Assembly (NCBI GenBank): GCA_021154285.1
Contig: JAJKIV010000176.1
Span: forward strand, 1-38,984
From: Gemmatimonas sp.
Lineage (GTDB): Bacteria; Gemmatimonadota; Gemmatimonadetes; Gemmatimonadales; Gemmatimonadaceae
Length of the DNA: 38,984 bases
Direction: 5' to 3'
Shown: positions 8,190 through 16,241 of the stretch, in pieces
Layout of the letters: each line of letters begins with the position of its first letter
Numbering within the stretch: position 1 is the stretch's first letter
The notes under the pieces: model-generated
Database searches by the model: none
Seen by the model: only the letters and a program-made list of their open reading frames with translations
What the model was told of the DNA's origin: nothing
Translations under genes and position numbers: made by a program

Positions 8190-8606
8190 ATGTGGACGTT
8201 GATCAAGAGCCTGCTGCTCAAATGGGCACTCCTCAAGTGGTTGCTCAAGAGCCTCGGCTCGCTCGGGATTCTGGTCCCAATCGCGTTCGTATTGAAGATG
8301 GTGGGTCTGCCGGTGCTCATGGTGCTCGCGGTGCTGGCGCTGCCAGTCCTTCTCATGCTCGCGCTCTTTGGCATGCCGTTCATTCTGGTGTTCCTGATCG
8401 GCGGGGCGCTACTGGCGATCCTCTCGGCGGTCCTGTCGTTCGGGCTCATGGCGCTCAAGATCGTTCTGCCCATCGTGCTCGTGGTATGGCTCCTCAAGTG
8501 GCTGCTGGGTTGGAACGGGTCGAAGCCTGATGCCGGTCCGCCGCCGCCTCCTCCCCCACCACCGCCGCCACCGCCGCCCGCGACGGGGCCGATCAGCGAT
8601 CTGTAG
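8190..8606 (+). CDS. Very hydrophobic small membrane protein with a 14-proline run
   Basis: 138 residues. Residues 1-105 are almost wholly hydrophobic, with three or four potential membrane helices broken by lysines (KSLLLKWALLKWLLKSLGS at the start; VLPIVLVVWLLKWLLGW before the tail). The tail holds 14 prolines in a row (8538-8579) and ends ATGPISDL. The start ATG has a good GAGG ribosome site about eight bases upstream. No known family is recognised. A run of 14 prolines normally stalls ribosomes unless elongation factor P acts, so the yield should depend on EF-P. The gene stands alone, transcribed away from the DUF72 gene. Confidence 0.7.
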   Translation: MWTLIKSLLLKWALLKWLLKSLGSLGILVPIAFVLKMVGLPVLMVLAVLALPVLLMLALFGMPFILVFLIGGALLAILSAVLSFGLMALKIVLPIVLVVWLLKWLLGWNGSKPDAGPPPPPPPPPPPPPPATGPISDL

Positions 8607-8730
8607 GGAATCGGGATATAGAGGGAACCGGCAACGGGAACTGGGAACCGAGACTCCGCGAGGAGTCTCGGTTCCCAGTTCCCCGTTCCCGTTCTGACCC
8701 GTCTCCCGTCTCCCGCTTCCCGGCCGTCAG
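8607..8730. repeat. Intergenic GGGAAC/GTTCCC repeat with a 21-bp hairpin
   Basis: Bases 8637-8657 pair perfectly with 8662-8682 around a GCGA tetraloop (GNRA type). The flanks are built of the same words (GAGGGAACCG, CAACGGGAAC on the left; CCCGTTCCCG, CGTCTCCCGTCTCCC on the right). Similar elements lie at 18761-18966 and 29635-29686, so this is a dispersed family. It sits between two plus-strand genes and probably ends the upstream transcript; no T-run follows. Confidence 0.75.
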
Positions 8731-8745
8731 CGGCATTCTTCGCGA

Positions 8746-10914
8746 ATGTCGAGCTTCACTGAGCGCGCGGTTGGACGAAGCGTCGCGCGGAAGGACGGGA
8801 TGGGGAAGGCAACGGGGAAAGCGCTATACGCCGACGACCTCACGTTCCCCGGCATGCTGTACGGACGCACGGTCCGGTCGACGATCCCACGCGGCCGCGT
8901 GCGCGCGATCAGGCGGAACTTCGACGCTGATGGCTTCACGGTCGTTGACTGCCGCGACATTCCCGGCAAGAACGTCATCGCGCTGATCGAGAACGACCAG
9001 CCGTGCCTCGTGGAGCACGAGGTCAGGCACGTCGCGGAGCCAATTCTCCTGCTCGCGCACGCGGATCGTGAGCGGCTGCTCGCGGCCGACGTAGACATCG
9101 ACTACGAGCTCGGCACCCCGGTGCTCGATTCGGCAACGTCCGGCGTCGTGTTCAAGCACATCCGAATTCAGAAAGGCGACGTGGACGCTCGGCTGGCGGC
9201 GGCCGAGCGCGTGATCGAGGGCACCTACCGGACGGGCGCGCAAGAGCACGTGTACATCGAGCCTAACGGCGTGGTTGCCGTTCCGGAGGACGGCGGTCTC
9301 GCGGTGTACGGCTCCATTCAGTGTCCGTTCTACGTGCACAGGGCGCTCGTCACCTTGTTAGGCGACGCCGTCAACCACGTCCGCGTCGTGCAGACCGAGA
9401 CCGGCGGCGGGTTCGGCGGGAAGGAGGAATTTCCGTCGGTCATTGCGGCGCACGCCGCGCTGCTCGCGCTCAAGTCCGGGCGGCCAGTCAAGATCATCTA
9501 TGACCGGGCCGAGGACATGGTTGCGACGACCAAGCGTCATCCATCGATCGTGCGGCATCGCACCGGCGTGACGCGCGACGGCCGTCTCGTCGCCATGGAC
9601 GTCGACGTGCTCATGGATGGCGGCGCGTACGTCACCCTGAGTCCTGTCGTGCTGTCCCGCGGGGCAATCCATGCTGCCGGTCCCTACCGGTGCGATCACA
9701 TCCGGATTGCCGGGCGCGCCGTCATGACGAACACGTCGCCTAACGGCGCGTTCCGCGGCTTCGGGGCACCGCAGACGCAGTTCGCGATGGAGGTCCACAT
9801 GGACCGCATTGCCGAGGCGTTAGGTCTCGACCCGGTTCATCTTCGCGAGATCAACGCGCTGCGGCCCGGCGACACGACCGCGACCGGCCAGGTGCTCGGA
9901 AGCGACTGCAGCGCGCTCGAGACATTGCAACGGGCCGTAGAGGTGTCGGGCTACGCCGAGAAGCGCGCCGCGACCGATACCGGCCGGCGCGGCGTCGGAA
10001 TCTCGCTCTTCTATCACGGCTCGGGATTCACGGGCAGCGGCGAGCTTCGCCTCGCGTCGCGCGCGGCGATCGAGCTGACGGAGCGCGGCGTCCAGGTGCT
10101 CACCTCGAGCACGGAGATCGGCCAGGGGACTCGCACGATGCACGCGCAGATCGTCGCCGACGCGCTCGGCGTCCCGTACGAGTCGGTCGAGGTTGCGCAG
10201 CCGGACACATCGCGCGTGCCGGACAGCGGACCGACCGTCGCGTCGCGCACGTGCATGGTGGTGGGCGGGATCCTGCAGCGCGCGGCGACCGAGATGCGGC
10301 AGCGCATCGGGGATTCCTCGCCGGCGGAATACTTTCGCGAGCACGGCTCGCTCCGCGTCGAAGCCGAGTACGAGCAGCCCGAGTGGATCCAGTGGGATGA
10401 CGAGACATACCGCGGCGATGCGTACGCGACGTACGGGTGGGGGTGCAACGTTGCCGAGGTGGAGCTCGACCCGGTAACGCTCGAGGTGCGGCCAGGGAGG
10501 CTCACCGCCGTCGTCGACGTCGGAAAGGCAATTCATCCGGCGCTGGCGGTCGGGCAGATCGAGGGCGGATCCGCGCAGGCCATCGGGTACGCGCTGCTCG
10601 AACACGTGGTCATGCGCGATGGCGCGATGGCCAACGGTCAACTGACCAACTACGTGATCCCGACAACGCTCGACACACCGCCGATCGATGTCGTGCTGGT
10701 AGAAAACCCATACCCGGGCGGTCCGTTCGGTGCCAAAGGCCTCGGCGAGCTCCCGATGGACGGCCCCGCCCCCGCGATCGTCAACGCGATCAGAAGCCTC
10801 GGGATCGATGTGCGTGAGATTCCCGCGCTACCGGAAATCCTCCTTCGGGCATCCGCCCGCGCCCCGGGATTCGCCATCGCCGGGCAGCGCAAACCGACCA
10901 CGGCAGGGCGTTAG
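8746..10914 (+). CDS. Molybdopterin-binding subunit of a xanthine dehydrogenase-type hydroxylase
   Basis: 722 residues, close to the usual size for separate Mo subunits. It begins with the family's GRSVARKDGMGKATGKALYADD block. The Mo-site signatures are complete: GGGFGGKE with E227, AFRGFGAPQ with R337, STEIGQGT, and FGAKGLGE with the catalytic base E668. E227 and R337 match bovine xanthine dehydrogenase Glu802 and Arg880, which aldehyde oxidases replace, so a purine-type substrate is favoured; related hydroxylases cannot be excluded. The 2Fe-2S gene starts two bases after the stop and the FAD gene overlaps that one, so all three should be co-translated. The TAG stop lies inside a GTTAGGC word. 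No Mo-cofactor chaperone (XdhC/CoxI type) is present. Confidence 0.92.
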   Translation: MSSFTERAVGRSVARKDGMGKATGKALYADDLTFPGMLYGRTVRSTIPRGRVRAIRRNFDADGFTVVDCRDIPGKNVIALIENDQPCLVEHEVRHVAEPILLLAHADRERLLAADVDIDYELGTPVLDSATSGVVFKHIRIQKGDVDARLAAAERVIEGTYRTGAQEHVYIEPNGVVAVPEDGGLAVYGSIQCPFYVHRALVTLLGDAVNHVRVVQTETGGGFGGKEEFPSVIAAHAALLALKSGRPVKIIYDRAEDMVATTKRHPSIVRHRTGVTRDGRLVAMDVDVLMDGGAYVTLSPVVLSRGAIHAAGPYRCDHIRIAGRAVMTNTSPNGAFRGFGAPQTQFAMEVHMDRIAEALGLDPVHLREINALRPGDTTATGQVLGSDCSALETLQRAVEVSGYAEKRAATDTGRRGVGISLFYHGSGFTGSGELRLASRAAIELTERGVQVLTSSTEIGQGTRTMHAQIVADALGVPYESVEVAQPDTSRVPDSGPTVASRTCMVVGGILQRAATEMRQRIGDSSPAEYFREHGSLRVEAEYEQPEWIQWDDETYRGDAYATYGWGCNVAEVELDPVTLEVRPGRLTAVVDVGKAIHPALAVGQIEGGSAQAIGYALLEHVVMRDGAMANGQLTNYVIPTTLDTPPIDVVLVENPYPGGPFGAKGLGELPMDGPAPAIVNAIRSLGIDVREIPALPEILLRASARAPGFAIAGQRKPTTAGR

Positions 10915-10916
10915 GC

Positions 10917-11381
10917 ATGCAGTTCACGCTCAATGGCCGAGAGGTCGATGTCGCGGCGCATCCGATGCGACGGTTGCTCGACGTGCTTCGGGAAGACTGC
11001 GAGCTCACGGGGACCAAGGAAGGGTGTGGGGAGGGCGAGTGCGGGGCGTGCACGGTCCTCATCGATGGGCAGGCGGTCGTGTCGTGCCTCGTTCCGTTTG
11101 CACAGGTCGACGGCCGCGACGTCCGTACAATCGAAGGGGCGGACGCGCAGGCGTTACAGCGCGCGTTCATGGACCACGTCGGCGCTCAGTGCGGTATCTG
11201 CACACCCGGGATGATCATGGCCGCGATGTCGCTCGGCCCGGACCCGACGCGAAAGCAGATGCAGGAAGCGCTCGCCGGGAACCTGTGCCGGTGTACCGGC
11301 TACGAGGCGATCTATCGCGCCATCGGCGAGGCGAAACGGGCGAACCGGCGGACGCCGTTAGGCGTGGAGTCGATCGGGTGA
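10917..11381 (+). CDS. 2Fe-2S subunit of the xanthine dehydrogenase-type hydroxylase
   Basis: 154 residues, the usual length for the small subunit. The N-terminal plant-ferredoxin-like cluster is bound by C37, C42, C45 and C57 (EGCGEGECGACTV...VSC). The C-terminal helical cluster domain has QCGICTPG (C92, C95) and NLCRCTGY (C124, C126). It passes electrons from the molybdenum centre to FAD. Start ATG two bases after the preceding stop; its own TGA overlaps the GTG of the next gene by four bases (GTGA), a sign of coupled translation and equal subunit output. Confidence 0.95.
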   Translation: MQFTLNGREVDVAAHPMRRLLDVLREDCELTGTKEGCGEGECGACTVLIDGQAVVSCLVPFAQVDGRDVRTIEGADAQALQRAFMDHVGAQCGICTPGMIMAAMSLGPDPTRKQMQEALAGNLCRCTGYEAIYRAIGEAKRANRRTPLGVESIG

Positions 11382-12220
11382 GATCGGTCGTCTCGACGCT
11401 CGAGCTGCGCCGGCCACGCTCGATTCGCGAAGCGCTGACCATGCTGCGCGATGACGGACCGTTCGTGCCGCTAGCCGGTGCGACCGACCTCTACGTCGCG
11501 CTGAACTTCGGTACACTCACGGCCACTCGTTTTCTCGACCTGTGGCCGCTCGAGCCGTTGCGACGCGTCGAGATGCGCGGTGATGTGCTGTCGCTGGGCG
11601 CGCTCGTTACCTACACGAGCCTAACGCGGTCCCGCCTCGTCACGCAGCGCCTCCCGATGCTCGTGGACGCGGCTCGCCTGGTGGGCGGGGTCCAGATTCA
11701 GAACCGCGGGACGATTGGCGGAAACATCGCGAATGGTTCACCGGCGGGTGATACGCTTCCCGTGTTCGCCGCGGCGGACGCGGTTGTCGTCGCGCGGAGT
11801 GCCAGCACCGAACGCCGGATCCCGTTCGTGGAGCTCTACTCGGGCTATCGGACGACCGTGCTTCGACCGGACGAGCTCATCGTCGCGGTCGAAGTGCCAG
11901 CGCTCCACGGCGGCCAGTGGTTCCGGAAGGTAGGAACGCGAGCCGCGCAGGCGATCTCGAAGATCGTCATCGCCGCGATCGACGGCGATGCTCCGCGCGT
12001 CGCGTTAGGCTCGGTGGGGCCGGTGGTCGTGCGCGCCCGAAGGGCCGAGCAGGCGCTCGCCGCAGGGCAGGGGATCGACGCCGCGGTCGCGGCGCTCCAG
12101 ACAGAGATCTCGCCGATCGACGACGTCCGGTCCACGGCCGAGTATCGCCGAGTCGTGGCTGGCAACCTGCTGCGCGAGTTCTGGACCCGTGCGACGGGCC
12201 GGCCGCGCCCGGACGCCTAA
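11378..12220 (+). CDS. FAD-binding subunit of the xanthine dehydrogenase-type hydroxylase
   Basis: 280 residues from the overlapping GTG at 11378; a longer open frame upstream exists but would run through the 2Fe-2S gene. FAD contacts are PLAGATDLYV (31-40) and TIGGNIANGSPAGD (112-125), the two signatures of the CoxM/XdhB FAD-binding domain; the C-terminal CO-dehydrogenase flavoprotein domain follows from about 175. It hands electrons to NAD+ or another acceptor. Gene order Mo - 2Fe-2S - FAD differs from both E. coli xdhABC (Mo-FAD-FeS) and cox operons (FAD-FeS-Mo). The stop TAA overlaps the stop of the convergent GGDEF-EAL gene within one GCCTAAC word. Confidence 0.92.
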   Translation: MRSVVSTLELRRPRSIREALTMLRDDGPFVPLAGATDLYVALNFGTLTATRFLDLWPLEPLRRVEMRGDVLSLGALVTYTSLTRSRLVTQRLPMLVDAARLVGGVQIQNRGTIGGNIANGSPAGDTLPVFAAADAVVVARSASTERRIPFVELYSGYRTTVLRPDELIVAVEVPALHGGQWFRKVGTRAAQAISKIVIAAIDGDAPRVALGSVGPVVVRARRAEQALAAGQGIDAAVAALQTEISPIDDVRSTAEYRRVVAGNLLREFWTRATGRPRPDA

Positions 12221-13827
12221 CGGGTACTGGAGCGAAGTAGCGCCCCCACGCCCGCCGGCGACAGCGGCTTCGAGAACAGCAATCCCTGCCCGAACTCGCA
12301 CTTGAGCCGCAGAAGCTCGGCGACCTGTTCTTCGGCCTCGATCCCTTCGGCGACCGTGCGCAGACGCATCGACTTGCCGAGTGCCAGCACGACGTGCGCG
12401 ACGCTCACGCCGGCGCCCGTACGACCGACGCGGTCGATGAACGCCTTGTCGATTTTCAGAATGTCGACCGGGATTCGTGGCAACTGGTGCAGCGCCGCGT
12501 GACGCGCGCCAAAATCGTCGATCGCGATCCGAACACCGAGTGATTTGAGTGACTGAAGGCGTGCGAGCGCGGTTCCGGCGTCGTCGAGCAGTACGGCGTC
12601 GGAGACCTCCAGTACGAGCCGACGCGGATCGAGCCCGGAGTTCTCGAGGGCGTTCGCAACGTCCGCGACGAGCGCCGGTTGCCGCAACTGGGCGCGAGAA
12701 ACGTTCACCGTCAGCGTCAGCGCACGCGCACTCACAACCTGGTTCTGCCATCGCTTCACCTGCCCACACGCCTGCTCGAGCACCCAGCGGCCCAGGGCCG
12801 GCGAGAGCCCGAGCTCATCGGCCACGGGCAGGAACGTCGAGGGTGGAATCTCGCCCCGCGTCGCATGACGCCACCGCAGCAGCGCCTCGACCCCGGCGAT
12901 CCGGCGACTATGCAGGATGACGATCGGCTGATACTCGAGGTCGAACGCGCGGGTCTCGACGGCTGCACGCAACTCGGACTCGAGTTCCACGCGGTCGATC
13001 AACGACGTACGAATGCGGTCGGAGAATACCTCGCACGCCCCACGTCCGCGGCGCTTCGCTGCCGCCAGCGCGGCGTCGACGTTGCGCATGAGCGTGTCGG
13101 CGTCGTCTTCGGGAGTCGCTCTGGCGATCCCTGTGCACGCGCTGATCGTGAGCTCGCGCTCGTCAATCGTGATCGGTCGCCCGATGGCCTCGCTGACCCG
13201 CTCACTGACCTGAACGAAGTTGCTCTCGTCGGCCATGTCCTCGAGCAGCAGGCCGAACTCGTCGGCGCCAAGCCGAGAGGCGGTGTCGCCGCCGCGCAAC
13301 GTCGAGTTCAACCTGGCGGCAACCGCGGCCAACACACGATCGCCGGCCTCGAAGCCGAACGCGTCGTTGATGGCTCGGAACCCGTCGATGTCGAGCAGCA
13401 TCACCGCGACCGGGCGTTCGTGACGATGCGCACGCGCCAGCGCGTGAGCGAGCCGGTCTCGAAGCAGCAGGTGCGTGGGAAGTCCGGTGAGCGGATCGCG
13501 CAGGTCTGGGGTACCGGCCTGTGGAGCGTCGCTCGCCGCGCTGTCTTCGTGATCCGGGTTCTCGTCCGAGGTCGTGGACGCGTCGACTACGGTCGGCAGC
13601 TGAGGCGTTTCGGGCGACCTGGCGGCCTCGGGGATGGCGCGCTCGCGGCCGGCGAGCGCGAACACGATCGCCGCACACGTGATCGCGTAGAGCCCGACAC
13701 CCAGCGCGAGGATGCCCGACGCCGCGCCGACCAGGTACAACGTGGCAGCGAGTGCGACGCCGACGACACCGAGGACGAACGAAGCAACACGTGATAGACG
13801 GACCAGTAAATCGGTGACGAGAGCCAC
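12217..13827 (-). CDS. Membrane GGDEF-EAL protein, probable c-di-GMP phosphodiesterase
   Basis: 536 residues. Two membrane helices (about 12-32 and 36-58) anchor a cytoplasmic GGDEF domain (about 108-270) and EAL domain (about 280-530). The diguanylate cyclase signature is altered to GADEF (187-191), so cyclase activity is doubtful and the domain may serve as a regulatory GTP site. The EAL domain keeps its metal and catalytic residues: E314-A-L, N375, E407, D437-D438, K458 and E494. The loop after DDFG reads ARHA instead of the usual TGYSS, which may affect dimer control. The net role is therefore probably c-di-GMP breakdown. There is no sensor domain beyond the two helices. Start GTG. Confidence 0.9.
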   Translation of the reverse strand: MALVTDLLVRLSRVASFVLGVVGVALAATLYLVGAASGILALGVGLYAITCAAIVFALAGRERAIPEAARSPETPQLPTVVDASTTSDENPDHEDSAASDAPQAGTPDLRDPLTGLPTHLLLRDRLAHALARAHRHERPVAVMLLDIDGFRAINDAFGFEAGDRVLAAVAARLNSTLRGGDTASRLGADEFGLLLEDMADESNFVQVSERVSEAIGRPITIDERELTISACTGIARATPEDDADTLMRNVDAALAAAKRRGRGACEVFSDRIRTSLIDRVELESELRAAVETRAFDLEYQPIVILHSRRIAGVEALLRWRHATRGEIPPSTFLPVADELGLSPALGRWVLEQACGQVKRWQNQVVSARALTLTVNVSRAQLRQPALVADVANALENSGLDPRRLVLEVSDAVLLDDAGTALARLQSLKSLGVRIAIDDFGARHAALHQLPRIPVDILKIDKAFIDRVGRTGAGVSVAHVVLALGKSMRLRTVAEGIEAEEQVAELLRLKCEFGQGLLFSKPLSPAGVGALLRSSTR

Positions 13828-13929
13828 GAAGTTCGATTGCGAAGGGCGAAGGGAAGCTCGCGGAGGTTACGCGAATGGTAGACGCGTTCGCCCCCTGCCG
13901 CGCCACGTTCGACGACGCACATTTACGCT

Positions 13930-14919
13930 ATGAGTTTTCCCCACCTCGAGTTCGGATCGCCGTGGGTCCTGGCGCTGCTGTTGTTGCTGCCAGCGTGGTG
14001 GGCCTGGCGTCGGCGTCGCCGGCCGCCGGCCATCGTGTTCTCGCGGGTCGGCGTGCTGGCGAACGGACCTCGTGCCGGCCGCGCCATCGCACGCGCACTG
14101 GTCGTCGCGCGGAACCTCGTTCTCGTTGGGCTGATCATCGCACTCGCGAGGCCACGATCGGCCGGCCGTGCGGAGCAGTCTACGACCGAAGGCATCAACA
14201 TCATCATTGCCTTCGACATCTCGAGCTCGATGCTGGCCGAAGACTTCCAGCCGCAGAACCGCTTGGAGGTGGCGCGCGACAAGGTGAAGCAGTTCATCGC
14301 GATGCGAAACAGTGATCGCATCGGTGTCGTCGCGTTTTCCGGTGAGGCACTGACACAGGTTCCGCTGACGACCGACTACCCCGTCGTGATGGCGGCGGTA
14401 GACAACCTTCAGCCGGGTCAACTCGAGGACGGGACTGCGATTGGCACCGCGATCGCCACTGCTGCGAACCGGTTGCGCGACGCACCCGGGAATTCGCGGG
14501 TCGTCGTCCTGCTCACGGATGGGGTGAACAACCGCGGATCGATCGACCCACGAACGGCGGCGCAGGCCGCGGCGGCGTTCGGCGTGAAGATCTACACGAT
14601 TGGCGTGGGGACCGAGGGTATGGCGCCCGTTCCGGTCGGCCGTGGTGTCTTCGGTCTGCGCTACGAGAACCGGCCGGTCGAGATCGATGATGCACTGCTC
14701 ACGGACGTCGCGAAGCGAACGGGCGGACGTTATTTCCGCGCGCGCGATGCGGCCGCGCTGCAGCGGATCACCGAGGAGATCGATCGGCTCGAGCGCACAC
14801 CGGTGCGGACGCGAGTGTACACGCGCTACTCGGAGCTGTACCGCTGGCCGCTCGGGATCGCGTTGCTGGCGCTCGCCCTCGAGCTTTCGCTGGCTGCCTG
14901 GCGGGGGCCACTTCCGTGA
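13930..14919 (+). CDS. batA: BatA-like VWA-domain membrane protein
   Basis: 329 residues in the BatA layout: two N-terminal membrane helices (about 13-26 and 56-74), a von Willebrand A domain (about 88-285) and a C-terminal membrane helix (about 308-325). The metal-ion-dependent adhesion site is intact: DISSS (D96, S98, S100), T169 and D197. BatA proteins usually work with a MoxR ATPase, a DUF58 protein and BatB in envelope stress or protein-complex assembly; none of these flank the gene, which stands between a divergent GGDEF-EAL gene and a convergent transporter gene. No clear ribosome site precedes the ATG. Confidence 0.82.
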   Translation: MSFPHLEFGSPWVLALLLLLPAWWAWRRRRRPPAIVFSRVGVLANGPRAGRAIARALVVARNLVLVGLIIALARPRSAGRAEQSTTEGINIIIAFDISSSMLAEDFQPQNRLEVARDKVKQFIAMRNSDRIGVVAFSGEALTQVPLTTDYPVVMAAVDNLQPGQLEDGTAIGTAIATAANRLRDAPGNSRVVVLLTDGVNNRGSIDPRTAAQAAAAFGVKIYTIGVGTEGMAPVPVGRGVFGLRYENRPVEIDDALLTDVAKRTGGRYFRARDAAALQRITEEIDRLERTPVRTRVYTRYSELYRWPLGIALLALALELSLAAWRGPLP

Positions 14920-14937
14920 CCTGCCAGCCCTGCAACG

Positions 14938-15978
14938 TTACAGGAGCTTCTTCCAGCGCAGCAGCGCCACGAGCCCCACGCCAAGCACAAGCTGGAGCAC
15001 CAGCATGACCCAGAATCCGTGGGGATAATGGGACAAGGGGATCTCGACGAAGTTCATTCCCCACATTCCGCTGATCACTACGAACGGCACGCTGAGCGTT
15101 GCGACCACGGACAGCCCCTTCGTGATGGATCCGAGCCGATTCGACACCTGGGTGAGGTAGCTGTCGAGCGTGCTGCTCAGCAGCTCGCGAAAGGTGTCCA
15201 GCGAGTCGTTGATGCGCAGCACGTGGTCGTAGACATCCCGGAAGTACAACTGAGACTCGGCCGGCAGCAGCGGTGTTGGCCGGTTGGTGAGCACGTTGAA
15301 GATCTCACGCTGCGGAGCGAGATAGCGGCGGAGAGACAGCACGGTGCGCTTGAGCGCGAATATGTCCCGCAGCGCGCTCTCGTCGAATCGCTCGAACACA
15401 CGCGACTCGAGTCCGTCCACGAATTCGTCCACACGATCAAGGATCGGGAAAAACGCGTCGACCGCGGTGTCGCAGATGGTGTGTGCGAGCCGGGCAGGTC
15501 CGCGTTCGAACAGATCGGGGCTTCGTCGAATCAGGTCCGTGACGGTCTCGATCGTCTGTGACGGTCCCGCGTGGACGGTGACCACGTAGTTCGCGCCGAG
15601 ATAGATGTACAGGTTCTCGGTATCGAGATCGTAGGGATCGGCCGTCGTGTCGCAGAACCGGACCGCGCGCAGGACTATGAAGAGGTATCCGTCGTACGCC
15701 TCGATCTTGACGCGGCTGTTCGGGTTGAGCGTGTCCTCTATAGTCAGCGGGTGGAAGTGCAGCAGCTTCTCGAGGATCGCGTGCTGATGGCGACTCGTGC
15801 TGTCGATGTCGATCCAGAGCTTCGTCTCGCTGTTGGCGAGGGCGTCACGGATCTCGCGTGGCGGAATGTCGAACGAGAGTCGTCCGCTGGCGTCACGGAG
15901 GACGCTCGCCGGCACGTGCCGATCCGTGGCGGGGGGCTCTGAGGTCGTTAGGCTCGGGGCGCTCGCAGGTGTGGACAC
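14938..15978 (-). CDS. corA: CorA-family magnesium/cobalt transporter
   Basis: 346 residues from a GTG at 15978; the frame is open to another GTG at 16086 that would add 36 residues without family similarity. The large N-terminal cytoplasmic domain contains LWIDIDS and FHPLTIEDTL blocks and the long helix region (VDEFVDGLESRVFE...). Two C-terminal helices follow (TKGLSVVATLSVPFVVISGM and GFWVMLVLQLVLGVGLVALL), separated by the GMN signature in GMWGMNF, which forms the pore mouth in CorA pentamers. It ends in a basic tail. Mg2+ is the usual substrate; Co2+ or Ni2+ are possible. It converges on the BatA gene with 18 bases between the stops. Confidence 0.9.
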   Translation of the reverse strand: MSTPASAPSLTTSEPPATDRHVPASVLRDASGRLSFDIPPREIRDALANSETKLWIDIDSTSRHQHAILEKLLHFHPLTIEDTLNPNSRVKIEAYDGYLFIVLRAVRFCDTTADPYDLDTENLYIYLGANYVVTVHAGPSQTIETVTDLIRRSPDLFERGPARLAHTICDTAVDAFFPILDRVDEFVDGLESRVFERFDESALRDIFALKRTVLSLRRYLAPQREIFNVLTNRPTPLLPAESQLYFRDVYDHVLRINDSLDTFRELLSSTLDSYLTQVSNRLGSITKGLSVVATLSVPFVVISGMWGMNFVEIPLSHYPHGFWVMLVLQLVLGVGLVALLRWKKLL

Positions 15979-16241
15979 GATGATGGCGAGACAGTCGAAG
16001 CGGTCGGAGGTTCGAGCGTGGCGAGCCGGCCCGGACCAGAGCCCCGGCCGACCGGTTATGCCTAAGGTACTGTTCCGGCCGGCCACCGGGAGGCGTGCGA
16101 CCGCTGTCAGAGCCGTGTCAGGCTACTTGTCAGGCGACGGCCGGCGCCGAGACATAGGGGCGGCCGTGGCGTACCGGTAGCGTCTTTCGGCCGGCGGTTC
16201 CTGTCCGTTCCTGTTCGCCGCCCGCGGTGCTATCCTGCGAT

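Noticed and set aside
8538-8579. Proline-codon run as a simple sequence artefact.
   Set aside because: All four proline codons are mixed and the frame continues to a normal stop, so it reads as real coding sequence.
10730-11377. Upstream extension of the FAD-subunit frame.
   Set aside because: It overlaps the Mo and 2Fe-2S genes with no similarity; the GTG at 11378 gives a normal length subunit.
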